From contig CAYQXJ010000013.1 of NCBI GenBank assembly GCA_964421565.1, positions 1 through 64,000 on the forward strand: a stretch of DNA of 64,000 bases. Reading direction: 5' to 3'. The translations under genes were made by a program, and so were the position numbers. Below the pieces are notes generated by a model. That model did no database searches and was not told the DNA's origin. It was given only the letters and a program-made list of their open reading frames with translations. Positions 8,922 through 16,500 of the stretch are shown one piece after another (within the stretch, counting starts at the first letter, position 1; each line of letters opens with the position of its first letter). This DNA comes from CAYQXJ01 sp964421565. Lineage in GTDB: Bacteria; Planctomycetota; Brocadiia; SM23-32.

Positions 8922-10292
8922 CTATGAGGGTGTGCTCGAGTTGGCCCTACCGTTCAGGCCGTGCTCCTTCAGCTTCTTGTACAGGGTGCTGCGGCTTATC
9001 TGCAGTTCACGTGCAGCGTGCTGCTTGTTCCAGTCGGTGGCCTCCAGGGCATTAACGATGCAGCGCCGCTCGGGCTCACGCAGGGCCTCCTTCAGGTTGG
9101 TGCATTGGCCGTTTGGCGATTTGTGGCTGCGTTCGCACCACTCGAGTATGTTGGCTGGAAGGTCGCGGGCCAGGATGTGGCGTCCCGCGCAAAGGATGAC
9201 ACCATGTTCCACGGCATTCTTCAACTCATTTACGTTCCCTGGCCAGTGGTAGCGAACGAGGCAGGCGATCGCTTCGGCGCCGAACTCGCGCGCGCGGCGG
9301 CCATGGCGTGCGGCCATGGAGAGCAGGAAGCGGCGTGCCAGAGGAGGTATGTCACCCACGCGGTCACGCAAGGGGGGCAGCTCCACGGATACCCCATTGT
9401 GGCCCTGCAGCCAATGCTTAAGGGATGCATCGACGCTGCATCGCTGTGGCGGGGCTGTAAGCACGAGGCGAACGTCGCAACGGCACGCCTGGTCGCTACC
9501 GGCGCGCTCGAACCTTCCATCACTGGCGGCGCGCAGCACGCGGGCCCTCAACGCCGCGGGCAGGCAGTGCACATCGTCCAGGACCAGGGTGCCGCCGTCC
9601 GCCTGGTCCAACCGGCCTCGAATGATGCGGCGTTCGGCAGGCGCCGGGTCCCAGACATGCCCCATAAGCTCCCGTTCCATGCGGGCCTCGTTGTCTCGCG
9701 CGCAACGGAACTCGACGAACGGAGCCAGGCAGCGCCGCGAACGCTGGTGCAATGCTCGGGCGAGAGTGGTCTTGCCGGTGCCGACCTCTCCGCATATCAG
9801 AATGGGCACTTCGGAGGCGGCCACGCGGGCCAGCGTCTCGGACGCCGCGAGCACGCGGGTATCGCCGGTCAGCAATCCGTCTCCGCAGGGCGCACCCTCT
9901 CGCGCGTGACCGTTACCGTTCGTTGCGGCGCATTGTGCGCGGTGCAACAGGGCTTGCAGGCCACGTGGGTCGTCCGGCGGTTCGGCCACGTATTCGCAAG
10001 CGCCGGCCCTCAGTGCGTCAACCGCGTCACGGATGGTGGCGTGACTGCTGGTGGCGATGGCTGGCGCCACGCCACAGAAGCTCAGACCCTCTCCGATGCG
10101 CTTCCTCACCTGCCGGCCGGCGCCATCCATCTGCACAAGCACTGCGTCGTAATCTCGGCGGGCCATGTCTTTGGCGGCCTCACCGAGGGAACTGACCACG
10201 CTCAGCTCAATCTCGACTTGCTCGGCGAGACGACGATACGTTTGCACAATCTTAGAATCAGTGGCCACAAACAGAATCGATGCCGCCACCAT
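8922..10292 (-). CDS. Degenerate NtrC-like regulator without phospho-site or GAFTGA loop
   Basis: 456 residues from ATG 10292, preceded by GGGGGA four nt away. An in-frame start at 10427 would only add a low-complexity tail. The receiver fold is recognisable, but the expected phospho-Asp is Gln54 (VLVQMDG) and the conserved Lys is Glu104 (YVAEPP). The AAA+ domain retains Walker A GEVGTGKT, a DD-type Walker B (LVLDDVH) and LPPLRDRVGDI. The sigma-54-contacting loop is replaced: GHVWDPAPAERR stands where GHVKGAFTGA is expected. A complete Fis-type HTH (RELQISRSTLYKKL) ends the protein. It probably binds DNA without phosphorylation control and without activating sigma-54, much as TyrR-like proteins lack GAFTGA. 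The flanking PilZ and FeeM-like genes are candidate targets. Confidence 0.85.
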   Translation of the reverse strand: MVAASILFVATDSKIVQTYRRLAEQVEIELSVVSSLGEAAKDMARRDYDAVLVQMDGAGRQVRKRIGEGLSFCGVAPAIATSSHATIRDAVDALRAGACEYVAEPPDDPRGLQALLHRAQCAATNGNGHAREGAPCGDGLLTGDTRVLAASETLARVAASEVPILICGEVGTGKTTLARALHQRSRRCLAPFVEFRCARDNEARMERELMGHVWDPAPAERRIIRGRLDQADGGTLVLDDVHCLPAALRARVLRAASDGRFERAGSDQACRCDVRLVLTAPPQRCSVDASLKHWLQGHNGVSVELPPLRDRVGDIPPLARRFLLSMAARHGRRAREFGAEAIACLVRYHWPGNVNELKNAVEHGVILCAGRHILARDLPANILEWCERSHKSPNGQCTNLKEALREPERRCIVNALEATDWNKQHAARELQISRSTLYKKLKEHGLNGRANSSTPS

Positions 10293-10913
10293 AGAATCCC
10301 CCGAACGCCTTTGCCTTCGGATACGACAGCCACCGCACACTCCTACCCCCGGCAGGCGCGCAAACTCCATGCCACCATCCATCCACTGAAGGCGCAATCT
10401 GTGGGACGATATGGGGCGTGTGGTCACGTGGCAGCCCGAGCGGCATAAGCCTTTGTGGTAGCATAGGATGTAGGAAGGTGCTGTGCACTTTCGAACCGCC
10501 CGATGTGGGCAAGGAGCGTCTCTTCTGGTGGTGAACTCCGGAGACTGTGTTGCTATTCCTCAACAGGACTGTAGTCACTTCCGGATGCGCGGGGCAGGTG
10601 CAACTGCTGCCCGGGCGGTCTTCTTGCTGGCCGGCCCCCTGCCTTGGTGAATCTCTGCGGACCTTGTCGTGGGATGTTAGCACGAAGCCCCGGCGGCACG
10701 CGGCCTCGCATGATTGCTTTGAGCTTGCTTCGGCGGGGCCGATAGGGTAATAATCACAAACTGGGGAGCGAGGTCACGGTGGCCGTGTGCCCGTGGCCCT
10801 GGCCGTTAATCACTCCATGAAGACGCTGTGGCTGACAGAGCGCACTGGCGGGGAGTACGGGTCCGTCGGCTCTGCCGCGCGGGGACCTGTGCCTGACCTC
10901 TGGGGGGAGTGAC
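10293..10913 (+). other. Divergent regulatory region of the NtrC-like and FeeM-like genes
   Basis: About 620 nt without a supported gene. It lies between two divergent starts and must hold both promoters. A weak plus-strand sigma-70-like pair sits at 10725-10754. Small inverted repeats occur near 10594-10643 (GGCAGG/CCTGCC) and 10774-10787 (CACGG/CCGTG). No RNA gene was recognised. Confidence 0.35.
10725..10754 (+). promoter_or_regulatory. Possible sigma-70 promoter for the FeeM-like gene
   Basis: TTGCTT at 10725-10730 and AATAAT (within TAATAAT) at 10749-10754, spacer 18 nt. A start near 10761 would leave a leader of ~150 nt. The hexamers are imperfect, so this is tentative. Confidence 0.3.
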
Positions 10914-11720
10914 ATGGACAGCGAGGAAAGGGCCGCCGAGGGTGCCACTGGAGTGCTGTGCGGGGAGATCTGCGTGCAGCGGGCCATGGGCCGCGACGAG
11001 CTGGAGCAGGCGTACGGCCTGGTGTACGTCAACTACCGCCAGCAGGGCTACATAGCCCGTAATCCGGCGCGGATCCGCATGTCGGTGTTCAACGCCTTCC
11101 CCTCGACGGTGACATTCGTCGGGAAGCTGCGGGGTGACGTCGTGGCCACCGTTACGCTGGTGCCGGATACTCCGGTCGGCCTGCCGATGGACGCTATATA
11201 CCACGACGAGGTGCAGTCCCTGCGGGACCAAAGGCGCAAACTGGCCGAGGTCACCATGCTCGCCGACCGGCGTCACGAGCTCAGGCGCAGCCTACCCGTT
11301 CTGATGTCGCTGATGAAGCAAGTGTTTGACTATGCCACGCTCATTCTCGAGCTCAATGACCTTTGCATCACCATCAACCCGCGCCACGAGAGCTACTACC
11401 GCCGTTACCTCCCGTTTGAGCCGATGGGGGGGCTGAAGGCGTACCCCAGCGTGCGCAACAACCCGGCCCTCGCCCAACGTCTCGACCTTGATAGGGCATA
11501 TGAGAACTGCGAGGGCAACCAGCGCCTGCTCAAGTGGTTCTTCACAGACCGCACGCCGCTCGATACCTTGTGCAACGGCTACCACATGACGGGGGAGGAT
11601 CTGGAGTGCTTCTTCGTGGAACGCGTCCCCATCTTCTGCCGGGCTCCAGATGAGGTCATTGATCACCTGCGGCGCGTATACCCCCAGTGCCCTTGGGACA
11701 GGTGGACAGAGCCGGGATAG
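10914..11720 (+). CDS. N-acyl amino acid synthase (FeeM)-like GNAT protein
   Basis: 268 residues. The N-terminal half matches the layout of the FeeM/N-acyl amino acid synthase branch of the GNAT fold, related to LuxI-type autoinducer synthases. It has a polar helix with AYGLVYVNYRQQGYI, then a strand-rich core (STVTFVGKLRGDVVATVTLVPD), a LPMDAIYHDEV segment and the conserved LAEVTMLA strand. FeeM enzymes transfer a fatty acyl chain from acyl-ACP to an amino acid such as tyrosine. The C-terminal part (NPRHESYYRRYLPFEPMGG and onward) is also typical of the environmental members. SD GGGGGGAG precedes ATG 10914. It is transcribed away from the degenerate NtrC-like gene and converges on the next gene with a 3-nt gap. 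The family assignment is by eye. Confidence 0.65.
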   Translation: MDSEERAAEGATGVLCGEICVQRAMGRDELEQAYGLVYVNYRQQGYIARNPARIRMSVFNAFPSTVTFVGKLRGDVVATVTLVPDTPVGLPMDAIYHDEVQSLRDQRRKLAEVTMLADRRHELRRSLPVLMSLMKQVFDYATLILELNDLCITINPRHESYYRRYLPFEPMGGLKAYPSVRNNPALAQRLDLDRAYENCEGNQRLLKWFFTDRTPLDTLCNGYHMTGEDLECFFVERVPIFCRAPDEVIDHLRRVYPQCPWDRWTEPG

Positions 11721-11723
11721 CCC

Positions 11724-12425
11724 TTACGCCCACGGCTGGACAGGCTGGGGGCGTTGTTCCTTCACCGTTGCGATAAGGGCCAGGCGCAGCTCTCGGTATT
11801 CGGCTTCGACTGCGGGGTCATCCTGCTGCTGCATAAGCTCAAGCTTGCGTCGACAGCGCTTTGCCAGGTCCTCGGCAGCTTGCCGCGTGGCCGCATCCCT
11901 CAGGTAGGAATCGCGCCGTTGCCAGTTGGCATTCGCGGCGGCGTCAACCAGTGCACGTGCTTCACAGTAGACGGCAAGGGGGGCGCTGCCCACTTGCCCG
12001 TCCCTGTAGAAGTAGCGGCGCAAAGTGCCGACGCGCACGCCTGTGCGCTCCGAAAGGGCCCGGCAGATGGCGACTTTCGTGCCGAACTGCTCCAACAACG
12101 CTGGCAACAGGGCCCGCATCCGCGCGACGGGGACGGCCCGGTGCTCATCAGCGGCTTCAATAGCGCGACCGGCAGCGGCGATGCGGAGCCAACCATGCAA
12201 GCACTCACGGATGCCGACCGGTAGCCGTCGGGGGCGGTGCCCCCCGCTGAGAGCTTTGTGCACCGCGTGGTAGGTGAGAGTTGTCGCCGCGGCTATCGCC
12301 CTGTGCATAGCCGCATGGCTGCGGAAGAGCAGCTTGCGGCGGGCGTGTTCCAGCCACCGATCAATGTCGTGCGTGCCCACCAGTTCGCGCCAGGTGATCA
12401 GGCGGTTTGCACCGTCACGGTTCAT
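11724..12425 (-). CDS. Unrecognised basic protein with HTH-like segments
   Basis: 233 residues, very rich in Arg and Ala. I do not recognise the family. Two stretches resemble helix-turn-helix units: around residues 38-62 (AAMHRAIAAATTLTYHAV) and 115-140 (KVAICRALSERTGVRVGTL). The C-terminus is a charged, probably coiled helix (RKLELMQQQDDPAVEAEYRE). No signal peptide or membrane segment is seen. A role as a DNA-binding or other nucleic-acid-binding protein is plausible but unproven. It converges on the FeeM-like gene with only 3 nt between stops. The alternative frames here are less coherent. Confidence 0.5.
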   Translation of the reverse strand: MNRDGANRLITWRELVGTHDIDRWLEHARRKLLFRSHAAMHRAIAAATTLTYHAVHKALSGGHRPRRLPVGIRECLHGWLRIAAAGRAIEAADEHRAVPVARMRALLPALLEQFGTKVAICRALSERTGVRVGTLRRYFYRDGQVGSAPLAVYCEARALVDAAANANWQRRDSYLRDAATRQAAEDLAKRCRRKLELMQQQDDPAVEAEYRELRLALIATVKEQRPQPVQPWA

Positions 12426-12526
12426 AATGGTTCAGGGGCAGAAGCCGACTGCTGCGCTGAGTCCAGAGAAGCCTGCCCTCTTGCTGAGCCGTTGCCATCG
12501 GGATGCTTGCGCGTGTAGCGGCTCAA

Positions 12527-12583
12527 GGGGAAGAGCCGGACGCCTCGGGGCTGTCCCCACAACCCGGCGCGGTAGCTCTTCCC
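12527..12583. repeat. Inverted repeat with inner hairpin
   Basis: GGGAAGAGC at 12528-12536 pairs perfectly with GCTCTTCCC at 12575-12583. Between the arms, GGGG-CTGT-CCCC can form a second hairpin. Likely RNA secondary structure or a protein-binding cruciform. Confidence 0.5.
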
Positions 12584-12682
12584 AAAGGTCCGACACGTTG
12601 GCCGGTCCTCTCTTCCCGCGCTTGGAGACGTCCGTTTATGCAATCGCTCCCATCGGCGGGGTGCGGTTCCGTCCGGGGTTCA

Positions 12683-12767
12683 GCCAATCGGCCAGTGGGA
12701 GGATGCGCGTGTCAGCCGCTGATGGGACAGCGACTCCCACGGCGACACAAACCTGCGACCGATTGGC
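12683..12767. repeat. Nested inverted repeats, candidate structured RNA element
   Basis: Outer arms CCAATCGG (12684-12691) and CCGATTGG (12759-12766) enclose perfect inner arms GTGGGAG (12695-12701) and CTCCCAC (12734-12740). These enclose a small TCAG/CTGA hairpin. Three co-axial helices within 85 nt are more than expected by chance. No known riboswitch consensus was matched on either strand. Confidence 0.45.
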
Positions 12768-12902
12768 CGCCCCGCCGGCTCGCCCTGTGCAAGGGCAATC
12801 TCGCACGCCGCCAAAACAGCGCTACCCTAAGCAAAAGGGCGGGACACAACAATCGGTGTTTTTCTGACTTCCGGTGGGCAAACGTCTGATAGAGGGGCCC
12901 TC

Positions 12903-13556
12903 TCACAGCTCGAGGGTCGTCAGCCCCTCCCGTATGGCGTACTTGGTCAGGTCCGCCAGGCTCTCGGCGCCGATCTTGCGCATCACGTTGCGCCGGTGGG
13001 TGGAGACAGTCTTCACGCTGACGTCCAGCGAACGGGCGATCTGCTTGGGCCGGTTGCCCTCCGCCAGCAACTGCAGTATCTCGCGTTCTCGCGGGGTCAG
13101 TACGGCGGCTGCGGAATGGTCATGCTCGCGTATGCGGCGCGTGTAGTCATCCGTTACAGTGCGGGCTATCTCGGGGCTCAGGTAGGTCTGGCCGTGCATC
13201 ACGGTGCGCACGGCCCGCACCAACTCGTCGAAAGTGCAGCCCTTCCGCAGGTAACCGGTGGCGCCGGCCAACAGCATCTGGCGAACGAAGCGTTTGTCCG
13301 AATGGATGGAAAGCCCAACTACCCTGACCGAGGGAATCGCTTCGCGGATCTTGCGGGTGGCTTCCACACCGTTCAGGTCGGGCATGGCAACGTCCATGAT
13401 GGCGACGTCGGGGCGCAACTCGCGTGCAAGCGACACAGCTTCGCGTCCGTTGCTTGCCTGCGCCACCACCTCTATCCCGGCTGCCGACTCCAGCAGTGCG
13501 CACAAGCCTTCCCTCACGATGTCATGGTCGTCTGCCAGCAATACCCGAATGCTCAC
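12903..13556 (-). CDS. NarL/LuxR-family response regulator
   Basis: 217 residues. The receiver has acidic residues in LLADDHDIVREG, phospho-acceptor Asp in IMDVAMPDLNG, and switch and Lys positions in GYLRKG. The C-terminal LuxR-type HTH has LTPREREILQLLAEG and RSLDVSVKTVSTHRRNV. The start ATG overlaps the last codons of the upstream giant kinase by 4 nt (13553-13556), the classic sign of translational coupling. It is therefore the cognate regulator of that kinase. Targets are unknown. Confidence 0.93.
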   Translation of the reverse strand: MSIRVLLADDHDIVREGLCALLESAAGIEVVAQASNGREAVSLARELRPDVAIMDVAMPDLNGVEATRKIREAIPSVRVVGLSIHSDKRFVRQMLLAGATGYLRKGCTFDELVRAVRTVMHGQTYLSPEIARTVTDDYTRRIREHDHSAAAVLTPREREILQLLAEGNRPKQIARSLDVSVKTVSTHRRNVMRKIGAESLADLTKYAIREGLTTLEL

Positions 13557-16500
13557 TTAAGCTGCTCCTGTGTCTCGTCAGCCAACGGTGCGAACATGGT
13601 CAGCAGGCTGCCTTTGCCGGTCTGCGACTTCACCTCTAGCCGCCCTCCGAGCTGGGTTAGTCGCTCGCGGATGTTGAAGAGCCCGAAACTACCCGTATCC
13701 CGCCATGCTGTGCTCAGCACTTCGGGCTCGAAGCCCACTCCATCGTCCTCGATGTCCACCCGCACTGACCCGTCCTCCCGCGTGAGTGACACACGCACGC
13801 GGGAAGCGTCGGCATGCTTGATCACGTTAAAAAGCATTTCCCGCGATGCTTTGAACAACGTCGCCCTTGCGTCTTCATCGAGAGGTCTAGCTTCACTGTC
13901 CTCGTAGAAACCAACCTTCAGTCCGTGGCGTCTCTGCATGTTCTCGGCCAACCACTCCAGTGCAGGTCCGAGGCCGAGGTCATGCAGCACCGGCGGGCTC
14001 AGCTCGAAGGTGAGTGTGCGGGCGGCATCCAGCGACTGGTTCACAAGTTGTAGCACTTCCTGAAGTCGGGCGCGTTCCGCTCCGTCCCGCGTGCTGTCGA
14101 CCAGGACCCCCAGCTTCATAACCGCCAGGGTCAGCGTCTGCCCGATGCCGTCGTGCAGGTCCGAGGCGATGCGTTGTCGTTCCTTCTCTTCGACTCGTGA
14201 CAGACGCGAGGCCAGGTCACGCAGCCTGTCGCGGTAGTCCAGCAGCTCCCCTTCTGCTCGCTTGCGGTCCGTGACGTCGTGTGCAATCAGTTGCACCTGC
14301 GCCTTGCCGTCCGTGCTGGGTATGGTCCTGCAAAGGTGAGTTCGGAAGAACCGCTGCTCGTCCTCCACAACCCAGGGCGTTTCCTTGACGACCAACTCGT
14401 GTTCGTGCAGAGCACGGCGGATGCCCTCCATCTGATACTCGGCTATGTGAGCGGGGAAGAAATCCCACACCGTCGCGCCGATGAAGTCTTCCGGCCGACC
14501 GCCGATATACTCCGCCGCCACCGTGTTTAGAAGGCGGCACACTCCGTCCTCGTCGAACACGAAGATGGGCTCTCCGGCGTTCTCGATGAGTACCCGATAG
14601 CGCGACTCGCTGCGCCGGAGGGCGGCTTCTGCCTGCCTGTAGGCCGTTACATCGTGTGCGATGACGGAGAGAGCTTGCACTCCACCCGCTGGGGCCACGA
14701 TGGGGGCAACCGCAAGGTCCACGTGTATGGGCGTGCCCTCCTTGGTGTGGTGCACGGTTTCCAGGCTGCCGGTCGTCAGACCGTTGGCGGCTTCTTTCAT
14801 CACCTGTTCCACGTCGGCCAAAGACTCAGGCCCCACCAGGTCGAAGAGCGTCAGGCCATCCTGTTCCTCGGGTACATACCCGTACATGCTTTCGAATGCC
14901 GGGTTGCAGCAGAGGAGTTTGCCTTCGCAGCTCACGCCCATGATCGCGTCGGAGGAGGAGCGCACAACCGCGCCCCAGTGTGCGAGCACGGCGTCCGCCA
15001 TGCTCTGTGCCGCCGTGTCCCTCTGCACGACGAGCAGGGCGGATACCTGCCCGTCGGCTCCACGCAGCGGCAGGCTCACGATCTGCCACGCTCGCTCGTC
15101 CTGGTTTCCGTACAAAGTCGGTTCGTAGACGACCTGCGGCTCGCCGGTCTGAACGGCCTGGCGGTCGCGCTGCGCAAAGCGCTCGGCAAGCTCGGGTGGA
15201 TAGAAGTCGAAATCCGTCTTGCCGATCACCTCCTCGGGCGGTGCCCCGAGAACTTCTGCTACCTGATCGTCAACCCACATGAACCGCAAGTCGGCGTCCT
15301 TCAGGGAGCAGCGCAGTTCAAGGGCTGTTCCGGTTCCCGTGAGATCAACGCCACTCTCACGAAGCTGTGCTTCGATCTTGCGGCGTTCGGTGATGTCATT
15401 AACCACTCCGACAATGGCGATTGGGTGGCCATCTTCCGCCCGTAAGACCGATCGTTGGGTGCTGACCCAAACATGGTGGCCGTCCTTATGTCGCACGCGC
15501 AGGCGGATCGGCGGCTCAGGCCGCTGCTCATCCCGGAACTCCAGCAGATACTCGGTCAGGCTCTTCAGTCGCTTGCGGTCCTCTTCTGCCACCAGCCGCA
15601 GCAACTGAGGCCAACGCGTCGCGGCAAGCTCCTCACGTGTATACCCCAGGATCCGTTGCACCCTCGGGCTCACGTAATCGAGAAGCTGAGTGTTCAGGTC
15701 GATCTTGTAGGCCACGCCCGGCAACGTCTCCAGAACCGTCCGCAGGCGTCGTTCGCTTGCCTGCAAGGCACGCTGCGTTTCTCTTTGCTGTGTCACGTCA
15801 CGCATGACTACGGATACGGCCGCCGTTTCGCCGGCGGGGGTGAGGATCGGGGACAGCGTTGCCTCGCCTTCCATCAGGCCGCCGTCCTTGCGCTTGAACA
15901 GCCCTGCGAAGTTCTGCACCACCTGCCCCCCTATCGCCTTTCGGAAAGCCTGCTGCATTTGCGCCTCGCGGGGCTCCGCGCACAGGTCTGCCCAGGTCAG
16001 CCGCGCAGCTTCGGAGGCAGAGTACCCCAGAATGTGCTCAGCGCCGGGGTTCCACGTCCGCACGCGACCGTCACGGGTGATGCTGAGCATTGCATCCAGC
16101 GAGGAGCGCGCAACGGCGACCCACTGCGACACCAGCGCCAACGCGCGGTCAAGGGCGGCCACGTTGCGGTGGCAGGTCAGCAGGCCGGTTACCTCGCCAT
16201 CGGGCGCGTAAAGGGGCAGTTTCGTCACCTCCCAGGAGGAACGCCCCCGCTCCCCGTACACGCTTCGGTATATCCGGATATCGGGCTTACCGTTGCGCAG
16301 CACGTCGCGGTCCTTCTCCAACCATGTAACACCGACTTGATCCCCGTAGAAGTCTGCATCGGTCTTGCCGATCGTCTCTTCGGGAGGCACGCCGATGCGC
16401 TCGGCCACCTTCTCGTCGCAATAGGTGAACCGCAGGTTGGTGTCCTTGATGCTGTAGCCCTCGAAGCTCCCGGCTGCAGCCGCTGCGCTCTCCAGTTCCG

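Larger units (their letters stand above)
12426..12902. other. Structured spacer without recognised gene
   Basis: About 477 nt between two minus-strand genes. No coding frame is convincing. It contains two strong nested inverted-repeat systems, listed separately (12527-12583 and 12683-12767). No oligo-U tract follows either, so they are not simple intrinsic terminators. Confidence 0.4.

Noticed and set aside
8961..10448. 495-codon plus-strand frame opposite the degenerate NtrC-like gene
   Set aside because: The minus strand shows Walker A, Walker B and HTH motifs with an SD; the plus frame shows none.
10629..10642. Sigma-54 promoter TGG-N10-GC upstream of the FeeM-like gene
   Set aside because: Only the GG and GC dinucleotides fit; the flanking bases do not match, and such pairs are frequent by chance in GC-rich DNA.
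12660..12800. Cobalamin riboswitch suggested by CCACTGG and AAACCTGC near the nested repeats
   Set aside because: The conserved boxes are not in the required order or complete on either strand.
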